Notes: generated from the letters alone by a model not told the origin. A stretch of DNA of 64,000 nucleotides from Dyadobacter psychrophilus (GCF_900167945.1 NZ_FUZA01000006.1:350313-414312), one strand, 5' to 3'. Shown: positions 52,632 to 62,971, counted from the first letter of the stretch. Translations and numbers: made by a program.

Positions 52632-55600
52632 ATGAGGATACTTCGTACTGCTTTACTTTTCTGCATATTGGCATTGGCAGGCAAAACTGTGTCTGCGCAA
52701 AACTTAAAACTTTCGGACGATCCGGGGCAGTTTATGGTACAACTGCGCAAGCTGATGGATGGCAGCCGCAACCCGCAATACATTCGCTCCGCCGCGCAGC
52801 TCGACAGCGTGTGGATGTCTGCGTTGAATACTTCCCAGCAAACGAAGTTTATCAACATTATTAAAACACAGATTTCGAAAGGGCAGAAAGCGGGGCCGGT
52901 CATGTTCCTCCTGATCCGCAACACGCATGCATTTGCGAAGCAATCGCCAGAAAACCTGGAAGGCTTTCTGGATCTGGCGACAAATTCGGGGCAGAAATAT
53001 GATGGTAAGACATTGCAAAAAGTGCTGGAAACGGTCAGGACGATTAATGAAACCAATAAACTCTACGCGGCAAATTATAACTCACTTTACCTTTTAGAAG
53101 GAACATATAAATATCGTTTCGACACAACGAATGCTGTAACGGCTAATGCGGAAGCGACTGTTGCCGCTGCCAATGACAGCTGGGACACGCCTGTTGACTC
53201 GAATTACGTAATTACGCCCAAATCAAATCCCCTACCCGTCATTTCCGGCGCTATGCTGGACTTGCAGAATGCAACATTCGCCATGGTTACGGCGAGCGAT
53301 TCGGTGGTTTTCGGACCAGCTAACGGCAGCGTTTCGCTTAAAGACGGTGTTTTTGTTGGAAAAAATGGGAAGTTCAACTGGCAGGCCGGCGGTGATTCAT
53401 CCATTTATGCAGATCTGGACAGTTACTCCTTCAACATTTCCCAGCCCAAACTCGTAGCCGAAAATGTTACGCTGCACAGCGACGCGCAACTTGCGGCGCC
53501 AATTAAAGGGACATTGGAATACCGGGGCGTCAAGAAAATAAAGGGACAACCTGCGCCGTATCCCCGTTTTGTTTCCAATGGAATTGATGCCCGATTGAAA
53601 GAAACGCGTAAAAATATAGACTACAAAGGCGGTTTCGCGTTGATCGGGACCGAAATGTATAGTTCTTCGTTAAGCGATCTTCCATCGACGATTAAAGTAA
53701 AATATAAAGACAAGCTTGCGTTCACCGCCCAGAGTAAGAAGTTTGAATTGAAAGATTCGGTCATTGCTGCTTCGTTTGCGACCTATTCGATGCCGCTTGG
53801 CGGCGATTCGCTGTATCATCCGGGTGTGACATTTAAATACAACGATGACGAGGGATTGGTAAAATTAGGTCGCGTTGAAAGGACCGATTACGCGCCTTTG
53901 CCCTATAAAGACACTTATCACAAAATGAACATCTGGTCGCAGGCAATGCGGTGGAGATTTCCGAACGACAAGGTGGAATTCTTCCGCATTAATGGTAAGC
54001 AGGTTGCTCCTGTGAAGCTGGAATCGCTGGATTATTTCAAAAAAGAGCGTTTTAAGGACATTAGCAAGGAATACGGATTTCAGCCGCTGATTATGGCTGC
54101 GAATTATACCCAAACAGAAAAAAAATCGGCATTTCTGTCCGATGATTTGGCGCGGAAATTCAAACAAAAGCCTGAAATCATGCGGAATACACTGCAAAGG
54201 CTTACGCTGGAAGAATATTTCATTTATAACAAAGAAACCGATGAGTTCGCGTTAAGCAAAAAAGGGATCCTGTTTGTGTTGGCAAACCTGGATAAAGCGG
54301 ATTACGACAACTTCCAGGTTACTTCTCAATATACGGCCAATGATGAAACCGCAAATGCGACGATCTATCTGCCGGATACAATGCTTACCGTCCTCGGCGT
54401 TTCGCGATTTGTGGTGAGTGATTCCCTGAAAATCTATGCTGTTCCTCAGGACAAAAAACTGATTATTGGTAAAAACAGGAATTTCACACTGAACGGCCAG
54501 ATGGTCGCGTCCAACTATCAGTTCAGAGGGCAAAATATCAAGTTTGATTATAACCAGTTCTTCGTGAATGTTGCACCTTCGGATTCCATCACATTTACGC
54601 CGAGAGAAAAATTTGCAAAAGGACAAAAAGGCGAAGTCGGCGGTCACGTCAAATATGAAAAAGGGGGAACATTTTACCTGAGTGATCCAAAGAATAAATC
54701 CGGGCTTCAAAAAGGTGTAAAAAAGTCGCCCAGGCTGGTTGTTGAGGAAGGGATGATGGTTTATTTTGATCAGCCCGAGCGTGGAACCGTTATTTATCCA
54801 AGAGAAGTCAATTTCAAAATTCCCAAGATTGATATGGGCGGACTGGATGAACGCGACGTCATTTTTGAGGGAACATTCAACGCAAATGGCATTATCCCGA
54901 ACATTCAGACGGTTTTGAAAAGCATGCCGGACAACTCCCTTGGATTTGAATATAAGCCGCCGGTAACGGATATGAAGCTTTATGAAGGCAAAGCGATGGC
55001 CCGTTTTACCGACACGCTTACGATGGACAACACCGGTTTGCATTCCAAAGCAATTTTGAAATATATGTCTGCCTCGATGACGGCCAAGGAAGTTTTGCTC
55101 ACCGCCGATTCATTAATGGCTTCCGGCGAAGTAGCCAGCATTAAGGAAGCGACCATTGGAAAAGGCTATTTTCCGGCTGTTCAATTAAAAGATTATGCAT
55201 TGAAATGGTATCCAAATGCGGATAGCATGTTCATTAATACGCAGGGAAAATCGTTTTCTTTTTATAACGGAACCACGAGCCTGGAAGGCGGGCTTTTGCT
55301 GCGTTCGTCCGGACTATATGGAAATGGAAAGCTGAAAAGAGCTGATTCTGAGCTGTCGTCGCCCGACATTAAGTTTAACAAAGACGGCTATCTGGCCAAT
55401 CGCTCTGAATTTGCCATTAATAGTGTTGATCAAAAATCGACGAAAAAGCTGCTTACGGGCAAGAACGTTAACATTGATTTCAACTTTAAAACCGGAATTG
55501 CAAATTTTCTGACCGATGATACCGGTTTCGGCTCCGACTCTTCGGGAATGGAAATTCCTACTGCTTCATACAAAACATTGATCGGAAGCGCCAAGTGGGA

Positions 55601-57311
55601 TATGGCCAAGAAAACGATCCTGATGAAAGGATTTGGTGAAACCTCATCCTACACGTCCACGGATCCCGACCAGGAAGGACTGACATTCAATGGTTCTGAG
55701 GCGATTTATGATGTGGAAAAAGTGACGTTGAACATTAAAGGTGTTCCATTTATACAAACTGCGGACGTGAAAATCATTCCGGATGGCGGTTTGGTAAGCG
55801 TGGACAGCAAAGGGAAAATCGCTCCTTTGAAGAAAGCACGCATCGAAATTGATACATTAAACACGTCTCACAGAATGCGTGACGCGGACATCCGCATCGA
55901 TTCCCGCAACCACTTCGAAGGTTCTGCAACATATCAATACATTACAGCAAGAAAAGACACTTTCAATATCAAGATGCAGAATTTTGAATTGAGGGAAATC
56001 GGTGCGGCAGAAGAAGGGAAAAAACAGCGTAATGGTAATCAGGCTCCTGCTTCCGTCAAATATTACACAACTGCCCGCGCAGATATTAAGGAAACTGAAA
56101 ACCTGCTTTTATCTCCCCGCATTCAGTATAAAGGCGGCATTAACCTGATTGCCTACGAGCCGTCGCTTCAATTGGATGGGTTTGTTAAGCCTGTTATCAA
56201 ATTCAGGAAAGATTTCCAGAGCTCGTGGATTGTATATAAAGATGCTCCCGGCGAGACTGTTGCCATTAAAATTGATAAGGACCTGAAAAATGAGCATGAA
56301 ATCCCACTTTCCGTGGGCTTACATTATAATGAGGCCAAAGGAATGTATATGTCATTCCTGTCGCCCAAAGATTCGGATGGTGATGAGGACATTTACACGG
56401 CGCAAGGCGAATTGAATTACAATGAAGATGAGAAAGCTTTCAAAGTAATGCCGCCTCCGGGAGCCGATGGCCTGATTGACGAAGCAAATGCATTGCGTTT
56501 TGACGATAAAACCGGACTTGCAACATTCTCCGGCCCGCTTAAACTGACCGGCGCCACCTGGCTGCAAGCCGTAGGAACCGGTGAAGCGCAGGTGGATAGT
56601 GCACGGTTTTCGTTCAATACGATGTTATTGATGAAATTGCCGGCGTTGGAACCGATTTCACAGCCATTAGCTGCAAAAATTGTTGAAGTTAATCTGGAAG
56701 AGCAAAACAGCACCGCGGCCGATGACGACGCGGAGCAGCTGAACAACAAATTATCTGCACTGATTGGCTCGAAGGCGACGGATGCCTATGCGAAGCTCAC
56801 TGCCGCTGGTTACAAGCCATTATTTGAAGCATCGCCAGCTTTGGACGTTCCGATGCTGTTGTCTAATGTAAATTTGCATTGGTCTGCTTCGCACGGGGCA
56901 TACTATTCACAGGGGCCGATTGGCGTGGCGAACTTGGGTCGCAACAACATTAACGCGCAGATGGAAGGTGTGCTGGAAATCAGGCGTTCCGTTGATGGCG
57001 ACGAATTCAGTTTGTATTTACAGGCTTCCCCTGACGTTTGGTATTATTTTGATTACAAACTTGGAGAGCTGGGCGTCGTTTCATCTCAGGTTGATTTTAA
57101 TGATCAGATCACGGCGAAGTCTAAAAATGTCAAATCGAAGGATATGTCGCTGGTGTCGATCGGTTCCGAGGAGAAGGATGCTTTTGTAAACCGGTTTGAT
57201 GACTTTTACCAACCGGCAATCAAAAAGGCCAAGTTAGCAGCCAAAACAACTAAGAAAAAAGTGGTTCCGGCTGAGAAAAAGAAGAAAGTTGAGCCAACCG
57301 AAGGATTTTGA
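52632..57311 (+). CDS. Very large secreted protein of unknown function (1559 residues)
   Basis: A signal peptide (MRILRTALLFCILALAGKTVSAQ) is followed by a helical N-terminal region (about 25-170, rich in NKLYAANYNSLYLLEG-type helices). A very long, strand-rich body with loosely repeating short beta units (for example GHVKYEKGGTFYLSD, ALKYMSASMTAKEVLLTADSLMASGE, KYKGGINLIAY-like) follows. The last 30 residues are strongly basic, with many Lys (KAKLAAKTTKKK, EKKKKVEPTEGF). No catalytic motif, Cys cluster, membrane helix or T9SS sorting domain is visible. The body suggests a beta-helix or AsmA/LptD-like stacked-sheet architecture in the periplasm or outer membrane; this is inference. It shares an operon with prmA. 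Confidence 0.85.
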   Translation: MRILRTALLFCILALAGKTVSAQNLKLSDDPGQFMVQLRKLMDGSRNPQYIRSAAQLDSVWMSALNTSQQTKFINIIKTQISKGQKAGPVMFLLIRNTHAFAKQSPENLEGFLDLATNSGQKYDGKTLQKVLETVRTINETNKLYAANYNSLYLLEGTYKYRFDTTNAVTANAEATVAAANDSWDTPVDSNYVITPKSNPLPVISGAMLDLQNATFAMVTASDSVVFGPANGSVSLKDGVFVGKNGKFNWQAGGDSSIYADLDSYSFNISQPKLVAENVTLHSDAQLAAPIKGTLEYRGVKKIKGQPAPYPRFVSNGIDARLKETRKNIDYKGGFALIGTEMYSSSLSDLPSTIKVKYKDKLAFTAQSKKFELKDSVIAASFATYSMPLGGDSLYHPGVTFKYNDDEGLVKLGRVERTDYAPLPYKDTYHKMNIWSQAMRWRFPNDKVEFFRINGKQVAPVKLESLDYFKKERFKDISKEYGFQPLIMAANYTQTEKKSAFLSDDLARKFKQKPEIMRNTLQRLTLEEYFIYNKETDEFALSKKGILFVLANLDKADYDNFQVTSQYTANDETANATIYLPDTMLTVLGVSRFVVSDSLKIYAVPQDKKLIIGKNRNFTLNGQMVASNYQFRGQNIKFDYNQFFVNVAPSDSITFTPREKFAKGQKGEVGGHVKYEKGGTFYLSDPKNKSGLQKGVKKSPRLVVEEGMMVYFDQPERGTVIYPREVNFKIPKIDMGGLDERDVIFEGTFNANGIIPNIQTVLKSMPDNSLGFEYKPPVTDMKLYEGKAMARFTDTLTMDNTGLHSKAILKYMSASMTAKEVLLTADSLMASGEVASIKEATIGKGYFPAVQLKDYALKWYPNADSMFINTQGKSFSFYNGTTSLEGGLLLRSSGLYGNGKLKRADSELSSPDIKFNKDGYLANRSEFAINSVDQKSTKKLLTGKNVNIDFNFKTGIANFLTDDTGFGSDSSGMEIPTASYKTLIGSAKWDMAKKTILMKGFGETSSYTSTDPDQEGLTFNGSEAIYDVEKVTLNIKGVPFIQTADVKIIPDGGLVSVDSKGKIAPLKKARIEIDTLNTSHRMRDADIRIDSRNHFEGSATYQYITARKDTFNIKMQNFELREIGAAEEGKKQRNGNQAPASVKYYTTARADIKETENLLLSPRIQYKGGINLIAYEPSLQLDGFVKPVIKFRKDFQSSWIVYKDAPGETVAIKIDKDLKNEHEIPLSVGLHYNEAKGMYMSFLSPKDSDGDEDIYTAQGELNYNEDEKAFKVMPPPGADGLIDEANALRFDDKTGLATFSGPLKLTGATWLQAVGTGEAQVDSARFSFNTMLLMKLPALEPISQPLAAKIVEVNLEEQNSTAADDDAEQLNNKLSALIGSKATDAYAKLTAAGYKPLFEASPALDVPMLLSNVNLHWSASHGAYYSQGPIGVANLGRNNINAQMEGVLEIRRSVDGDEFSLYLQASPDVWYYFDYKLGELGVVSSQVDFNDQITAKSKNVKSKDMSLVSIGSEEKDAFVNRFDDFYQPAIKKAKLAAKTTKKKVVPAEKKKKVEPTEGF

Positions 57312-57390
57312 TATGGATGTAGAATTCGCAACACTTTATGCTACAATTTGAAAAATTGCTTGTATAATGTTAGTTTTGTATCCGTTTTGC

Positions 57391-57420
57391 TTGTAAAATC
57401 CCTCAACTATCGTATTTTTG
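57391..57420 (+). promoter_or_regulatory. Bacteroidota-type promoter of plsY
   Basis: TTG at 57391-57393, exactly 19 bases, then TATTTTTG at 57413-57420 match the TTTG-N19-TAnnTTTG consensus. The expected start of transcription lies near 57428, about 37 bp before the plsY ATG. Confidence 0.7.
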
Positions 57421-57464
57421 AACAAAACATTTTAACGTTTAAAATTTTCTGCGAATAGTACAAT

Positions 57465-58115
57465 ATGAGTATTGCCTTATTAATAACTACGATTATCGCT
57501 GCCTATTTGTTAGGATCAATCCCGAGTTCAGTTTGGTACGGAATAGGATATTTTGGAATTGACGTAAGAAAACATGGCAGCGGAAATGCTGGCGCTACCA
57601 ACACCTTCAGGGTTTTAGGAAAGCGCGCTGGGACTGTCGTAATGTTAATTGATGTATTGAAAGGATGGACTGCGACATGTCTTGCTTCGATGCTGTTTTA
57701 TATGAACGAAATCGGTGAGACGGAGTTATTAATGTACAAGATCTTATTCGGCATTATAGCGATCATCGGTCATATTTTCCCCGTTTTCGTTCGTTTCAAG
57801 GGCGGAAAGGGAATTGCAACATTGCTGGGTATGGTCCTGGCTATCCACCCCGAACTTGCTTCTGTTTGCATCACCATCTTTATTCTGACACTACTTGCTT
57901 CTCAATATGTTTCGCTGAGTTCTATACTCGCAACCCTGGCATTTCCTGTGCTTTCATGGGTTGGCGTCTTTGGTCATCCTGAGCCACTGTTAATTGTTTT
58001 TGGGTTTACAATGTTCGTATTGGTCGTTTTCACGCATCAAAAAAATATTGTTAGGCTTATGAAAGGCAATGAGAACAGGGTTAACCTTTTTGCCAGGAAG
58101 GCCAGCAAAGCATAA
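57465..58115 (+). CDS. plsY: Acyl-phosphate:glycerol-3-phosphate acyltransferase PlsY
   Basis: The 216-residue integral membrane enzyme has five hydrophobic spans. Family motifs are present: LLGSIPSSVWYG (motif 1), HGSGNAGATNTFRVLGKRAG (motif 2) and FPVFVRFKGGKGIATLLG (motif 3, the glycine-rich phosphate-binding loop). PlsY makes lysophosphatidic acid, the first step of phospholipid synthesis. It has a good promoter upstream and a terminator downstream. The basic tail MKGNENRVNLFARKASKA is ordinary. Confidence 0.96.
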   Translation: MSIALLITTIIAAYLLGSIPSSVWYGIGYFGIDVRKHGSGNAGATNTFRVLGKRAGTVVMLIDVLKGWTATCLASMLFYMNEIGETELLMYKILFGIIAIIGHIFPVFVRFKGGKGIATLLGMVLAIHPELASVCITIFILTLLASQYVSLSSILATLAFPVLSWVGVFGHPEPLLIVFGFTMFVLVVFTHQKNIVRLMKGNENRVNLFARKASKA

Positions 58116-58139
58116 ATAAGAAACTATAATTAAAAAAAC

Positions 58140-58175
58140 AGCCTCTGAGGGACGACCTTAGGGGCTATTTTTTTA
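58140..58175 (+). terminator. Intrinsic terminator after plsY
   Basis: AGCCTCTGAGG pairs with CCTTAGGGGCT (two G-U pairs) around a 5-base loop and is followed by an A and eight T, 25 bp after the plsY stop. Confidence 0.9.
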
Positions 58176-58222
58176 TCTTGACGCGCCGTTTAGCGGCACT
58201 TTAAACCGAAAACACAATAAAA

Positions 58223-59584
58223 ATGCTTAGCTATATCAATGCAAACCGTGACCGATTTCTGGATGAACTTTTAGATTTACTGCGAATTCCGTCCGTGAGC
58301 GCAGATTCCAAATTCAAGCCTGACATGCTCAAAGCCGCTCAATTTGTGCGCGACCGTATTTCGGAAGCTGGTGCGGACCGTGTCGAGATTTACGAAACGG
58401 CGGGACATCCGGTTGTATTTGGTGAAAAAATCGTTGATGAAAATCTTCCTACTGTCCTTATATACGGACATTACGATGTACAGCCAGCGGATCCTTATGA
58501 GCTATGGAATTCACCACCATTTGAGCCTGTGATCAAGAATGAGCGGATTTACGCGCGAGGATCTTGTGACGATAAGGGCCAGTTTTATATGCATATCAAA
58601 GCATTGGAAACCATGTTAGCCACGGATAATCTGACTTGCAATGTAAAGATTATGATTGAAGGTGAAGAAGAGATCGGCTCCTCTAACCTCGGCTCATTTG
58701 TAAGTGCGCATAAGGAAATGCTGAAATGTGATACGATTCTGATCTCCGACACAAGCATTATTGCCAATGACGTGCCTTCCATTGAAACCGGTCTTCGCGG
58801 CCTTACCTATGTAGAAGTTGAAGTTGTTGGCGCGAATCGCGATCTGCATTCCGGCGTTTACGGCGGCGGCGTTGCGAATCCCATTAATGTATTATGTGAA
58901 ATGATCGCTTCTCTGAAAGATGAGAACGGGCACATTACCATTCCTGGTTTTTACGACAATGTTGAAGAGCTTACTGCGGACCAACGTGCAGCCTTAAACG
59001 CAGCTCCTTTTGATTTGGAAGAATATAAAAAAGACCTTCAAATTGACGATATCTCGGGCGAAGCGGGTTACTCTACAATAGAAAGAACTTCTGTGCGCCC
59101 AACATTGGATGTGAATGGAATCTGGGGAGGATATATTGGCGAAGGTGCTAAAACCGTGCTTCCTTCAAAGGCCAATGCCAAAATCTCCATGCGTCTGGTT
59201 CCGCACCAGACTGACGATGAGATTCTCGCATTATTTACCAGACATTTCGAATCGATTGCGCCGGCGTCAGTGAAAGTAAAAGTTACACCGCATCACGGCG
59301 GTTTGCCTTACGTGACGCCGACGGATTCTCTGGAATATAAAGCTGCGGAAATGGCAATGGAAGAATCTTTTGGGAAAAAACCGATTCCCACACGCGGTGG
59401 CGGCAGCATTCCGATCGTGGCGTTATTTGAACAGGAATTGGGCTGCAAAAGCATTCTCATGGGCTTTGGCCTTGACATTGATGCACTGCATTCACCCAAC
59501 GAGAGCTACGGGCTTTTTAATTATTACAAAGGAATAGAGACAATTCCCCTGTTTTTCAAACATTATGCAGCATTAAAGAAATAG
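58223..59584 (+). CDS. M20 family dipeptidase
   Basis: The 453-residue zinc peptidase shows the metal ligand His83 in LIYGHYDVQPADP, Asp116 in ARGSCDDKGQ and the catalytic Glu pair in MIEGEEEIGSSN (148-150). The dimerisation lid follows, with TSVRPTLDVNGIWGGYIGEGAKTVLP, and then the C-terminal ligand region MGFGLDIDALHSPNE. It resembles carnosinase-type cytosolic dipeptidases. No signal peptide is present. It converges on the TPR gene, with a hairpin between them. Confidence 0.93.
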   Translation: MLSYINANRDRFLDELLDLLRIPSVSADSKFKPDMLKAAQFVRDRISEAGADRVEIYETAGHPVVFGEKIVDENLPTVLIYGHYDVQPADPYELWNSPPFEPVIKNERIYARGSCDDKGQFYMHIKALETMLATDNLTCNVKIMIEGEEEIGSSNLGSFVSAHKEMLKCDTILISDTSIIANDVPSIETGLRGLTYVEVEVVGANRDLHSGVYGGGVANPINVLCEMIASLKDENGHITIPGFYDNVEELTADQRAALNAAPFDLEEYKKDLQIDDISGEAGYSTIERTSVRPTLDVNGIWGGYIGEGAKTVLPSKANAKISMRLVPHQTDDEILALFTRHFESIAPASVKVKVTPHHGGLPYVTPTDSLEYKAAEMAMEESFGKKPIPTRGGGSIPIVALFEQELGCKSILMGFGLDIDALHSPNESYGLFNYYKGIETIPLFFKHYAALKK

Positions 59585-59602
59585 CAAAGCTTGCTAAATG
59601 CC

Positions 59603-59636
59603 AAAGAGATAGCATGTCAAAACCTGCTATCTCTTT
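59603..59636. terminator. Bidirectional terminator between the dipeptidase and TPR genes
   Basis: AAAGAGATAGCA pairs with TGCTATCTCTTT around a 10-base loop. The hairpin starts 19 bp after the dipeptidase stop and overlaps the last codons of the convergent TPR gene. Confidence 0.8.
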
Positions 59637-60853
59637 CTTCGCTGATCCCGTTTCATCTTCTTCAAGTTGGCAATGGCCGTTTTTGCTTCCCTGTCCTGAC
59701 TTGTTTTCTTATCGGCTTTTTCAGCCGCTTCCTTATAGTAGCGAAGGGCTTCATCATAATCTTTTTTGATCTCGGCTATTTTACCTAATCCAATCAATGA
59801 TGAAACGTAGTAACCTGCGTTCAGAGAATTGGTTTGGGTTGAATAGTCGATCGCTTTCTGATAATACTTACCCGCCATATCATAATTCTTGTGGTAAGTC
59901 ATGTTATAATAAGCGAGCACGTATGCCGCATTTCTTCCACTAACTCCTTCATAACCAGGCATCCCACTACTTATTTTTTCAATAATATTTTGGGCAGCTT
60001 TTTCCGCTTCCGCCATTTTGCCCGTTACAAATGCAGTCCTGCAAAAATACCGCTCGAAATATGGGTTGTTAGGAAAGGTTTGCCACATATATTTTGCCAT
60101 TTCGTAAGCCTTGCCATATTCATTTTCCATACTGTAAATCTGCAATAGAAAATACCTGGCTTCCACGCGTGTATAAAATGCATTGTTTCCAACTTTTTCC
60201 AGCTGCTGCTCACCAAGCTTTTTGTTACCCTTTGGAAAAAGTGACATAACGGGCTTTAAAATAGGGTATTCTTTGGGGACCCACTCCGCATAGTAATTAT
60301 AAAGACCGTCGCCAAAAAGCAATTCAGGTGTCAGATCACCGTTTCCTTTGCATTGCTCGAAATATTTCAAAGATTTTTTCCCTGCGAATGCTGCTTTCGT
60401 CCAGCTTTCTCTTTCTGCGTATAATCTTCCTTTGAATGCATAGGCGGCGGCCAGGAAAAATGCGGGTTCCACTTTGTTTTTTTCCTTGTCGTAAAGCTGT
60501 TCGGCCAGGTTAATAGTAGAATCCATTTGAGCTAAAAAAGCCTTGTCATGCGATTCATTTTCTGTGTTCGGAACAATTTTCCACCATTCGGCAAGTCCCA
60601 TTAGAAAATGCGGCATGGGGTGTTTGGGATATCGGTATTTAAGCCAGCGAAATTCCGTGTCAGCTTCTGCAAACTTGTAATTATAAAGCATATTAATCGC
60701 TTCCGTGGACTCGATTTGCACGCTCGGGTTTTTCAGAATCATATCGTAATTCTTGTCCAATTCGGCAGAAGAATACAATTGAGCTGATGCAAATTGAAGA
60801 GAAGCAACGGTTAAGAAACAGTATGTGGTAGTATGGATTATTAAACTTTTCAT
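59627..60853 (-). CDS. Secreted tetratricopeptide-repeat protein
   Basis: The 408-residue protein has a signal peptide (MKSLIIHTTTYCFLTVASLQFASAQ) and helical repeats throughout. Examples are EAINMLYNYKFAEADTEFRWL near the start, NMTYHKNYDMAGKYYQKAIDYS and IAEIKKDYDEALRYYKEAAEKA near the end. The repeats should form a protein-binding solenoid in the periplasm. A basic end KKMKRDQRRKR follows. Partners are unknown. Confidence 0.87.
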   Translation of the reverse strand: MKSLIIHTTTYCFLTVASLQFASAQLYSSAELDKNYDMILKNPSVQIESTEAINMLYNYKFAEADTEFRWLKYRYPKHPMPHFLMGLAEWWKIVPNTENESHDKAFLAQMDSTINLAEQLYDKEKNKVEPAFFLAAAYAFKGRLYAERESWTKAAFAGKKSLKYFEQCKGNGDLTPELLFGDGLYNYYAEWVPKEYPILKPVMSLFPKGNKKLGEQQLEKVGNNAFYTRVEARYFLLQIYSMENEYGKAYEMAKYMWQTFPNNPYFERYFCRTAFVTGKMAEAEKAAQNIIEKISSGMPGYEGVSGRNAAYVLAYYNMTYHKNYDMAGKYYQKAIDYSTQTNSLNAGYYVSSLIGLGKIAEIKKDYDEALRYYKEAAEKADKKTSQDREAKTAIANLKKMKRDQRRKR

Positions 60854-61013
60854 ATCAGGGGTAAATCTCCCTATTTAACGCGGGAATTATATTTTACGTT
60901 TGCCACAGGCTGGGTTTTTGAAAAAAGAGTTAATATTGATCCTCAGACCATTCCGCTGCCTGTGACAAAAATTATTTTTAAATTATCAATTTTCAGACGG
61001 GAATTTTGATAAG

Positions 61014-61556
61014 ATGACACCTCAAATTATGATCAATATTCTTGATAAAAAATTCGTCCCGCTTATTTCCAGGGAAGTGATTGAAAACCGGATTGCAGCT
61101 ATCGCCTCTGAGATTGAGAAGGATTACCAGAATCGCTGTCCGCTCTTTATAGTTGTATTAAACGGAGCATTTCTTTTCGCGAGTGAATTGGTCAAAAGAA
61201 TTCCCCTTTCTTGTGAAATTACATTCATCAAGCTCGCTTCGTATAACAAAACACAGTCAACCGGTTCTGTAAGGGAGATTATAGGCCTTAATGATGACAT
61301 TGCTGGCCGGGATATCATTATCATTGAGGATATCGTTGACACCGGTCTTACAATGGCTCAGTTATTAAGCCAAATCAATGATCTCGAGCCCGCCTCGGTT
61401 GCGATTGCAAGTCTACTCCACAAACCGGATGCGCTTCAGACGGAAGTCGACATCCGTTACACCGGGTTCAACATCGAGAATAAGTTCGTTGTAGGTTACG
61501 GACTTGATTATGATGGCATTGGCCGAAATCTGGACGCAATATATGTTTTAGCTTGA
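61014..61556 (+). CDS. hpt: Hypoxanthine phosphoribosyltransferase
   Basis: The 180-residue enzyme has the PRPP-binding loop IIIEDIVDTGLT (102-113), FIKLASYNKTQSTGSV (flexible loop) and the C-terminal purine-binding segment ENKFVVGYGLDYDGIGRNLDAIYV. It salvages hypoxanthine or guanine to IMP or GMP. The beta-CASP gene starts 14 bp later on the same strand. A second ATG at 61029 is possible. Confidence 0.94.
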   Translation: MTPQIMINILDKKFVPLISREVIENRIAAIASEIEKDYQNRCPLFIVVLNGAFLFASELVKRIPLSCEITFIKLASYNKTQSTGSVREIIGLNDDIAGRDIIIIEDIVDTGLTMAQLLSQINDLEPASVAIASLLHKPDALQTEVDIRYTGFNIENKFVVGYGLDYDGIGRNLDAIYVLA

Positions 61557-61570
61557 TTTAGAATTACATT

Positions 61571-62971
61571 ATGAACATACAATTTTTTGGAGCCGCAAGG
61601 ACTGTTACGGGAAGTAAGCACCTTATTACAACAGAAAAAGGGACTAAGATCTTGCTGGATTGCGGACTGTTTCAAGGCATTCAGACGGACGAGCTGAACG
61701 AGAAGTTTGGCTTTAAACCTGCCGATGTCGATTATCTGGTTTTATCTCACGCGCATATAGATCATTCGGGCTTAATTCCGCGGCTCGTGAAACAAGGGTT
61801 CAGCGGACCTATTTACTGCACAGCAGCAACGGCTGATTTGTGTCGCGTTATGCTTTTGGATAGCGCCCACATTCAGGAAAAAGATTTGGGGAGAATAAAT
61901 CGTCGCAGGGAAAAGCAAGGAAGACCGCTGCTTGACGAGCTGTATAACACGGAAGACGCTGTTCATGCATTGAGCTTATTTAAATCGGTTCAGTACGGTC
62001 AGACATTTTATTTGGGTGCAGATAATGAGGTTGCAGTTGTTCTGACAGATGCTGCTCATCTGCTTGGGAGTGCAGCCGTCCATTTGACCATTCCTGATGC
62101 CGGAACATTCAAGCAGGTAACCTTCACCGGCGATATCGGACGGCCAGAAGACAGGATTTTGCGGAAACCAGATGTTTTTCCGCAAGCAGATTACATTATA
62201 TGCGAATCAACTTATGGTGATCGGTTACACGAGAAGCAAACCGACATGCAAGGGCACCTTCTGGAAATCGTTCACGAGACTTGTGTTGTAAGGAGAGGCA
62301 AGCTCATTATCCCTGCATTTGCTATTGACCGCACCCAGGAGCTTATTTATGCATTAGATCAGCTTTCCAGCTCAGGAAAGCTGCCTCAAATTCCCGTGTA
62401 CATTGATAGTCCACTAGCGATCCGGGCAACCAAGATCATGAAGGAGCACGATGAATGCTTCAACCCGGAAATTCTGGCTTACATTGAAAAAGACGGCGAT
62501 GCATTTGCATTTCCTTATCTTAAATACATTTCTGATGTAAATGAATCCATCGCGCTCAACGATAAAGCTGAACCTTGCATCATCATTTCAGCATCGGGAA
62601 TGGCGGAAGCAGGCCGAATCAAGCATCATATCAAGAATAATATTGGAGACGCACGCGCTACCATTTTATTGGTTGGATATGCTTCTGGTAACACGCTTGC
62701 TGGTGCATTAAAAAGAGGAGATAAGAAGGTCAATATTTTTGGAGAGCAATTTGACGTGCTTTGCCAGGTCGCATCCATGGAATCGTTCTCAGGTCATGGC
62801 GACTATAACGAGATGCTTTCTTTTCTATCCTGCCAGACTCCGGAAAGGGTGAAGAAGGTTTTTCTCGTTCATGGTGAATATGAGACTCAGGTTGCTTTTA
62901 AGCTGAAATTGCAGGCAGCAGGCTTTAAAGACATTCTTATCCCGGCCCAGTTTGAAAATATCAAAGTATAA
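61571..62971 (+). CDS. Beta-CASP metallo-beta-lactamase-fold RNase (RNA specificity factor type)
   Basis: The 466-residue protein has the metal-binding motif SHAHIDHSG (His60, His62, Asp64, His65), DAAHLLGSAAVHL and FTGDIGRPEDRILRKPD. The beta-CASP part carries IPAFAIDRTQELIYAL and IIISASGMAEAGRIKHH, and the RMMBL C-terminus carries SFSGHGDYNEML and FLVHGE. The layout matches the Ysh1/CPSF-73-like bacterial RNases that cut RNA endonucleolytically. It is likely cotranscribed with hpt. The specific RNA targets are unknown. Confidence 0.92.
   Translation: MNIQFFGAARTVTGSKHLITTEKGTKILLDCGLFQGIQTDELNEKFGFKPADVDYLVLSHAHIDHSGLIPRLVKQGFSGPIYCTAATADLCRVMLLDSAHIQEKDLGRINRRREKQGRPLLDELYNTEDAVHALSLFKSVQYGQTFYLGADNEVAVVLTDAAHLLGSAAVHLTIPDAGTFKQVTFTGDIGRPEDRILRKPDVFPQADYIICESTYGDRLHEKQTDMQGHLLEIVHETCVVRRGKLIIPAFAIDRTQELIYALDQLSSSGKLPQIPVYIDSPLAIRATKIMKEHDECFNPEILAYIEKDGDAFAFPYLKYISDVNESIALNDKAEPCIIISASGMAEAGRIKHHIKNNIGDARATILLVGYASGNTLAGALKRGDKKVNIFGEQFDVLCQVASMESFSGHGDYNEMLSFLSCQTPERVKKVFLVHGEYETQVAFKLKLQAAGFKDILIPAQFENIKV

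Noticed and set aside
54252..55043. 263-residue open frame opposite the 1559-residue gene
   Set aside because: Antisense shadow of a continuous coding region with a signal peptide; composition is random-like.
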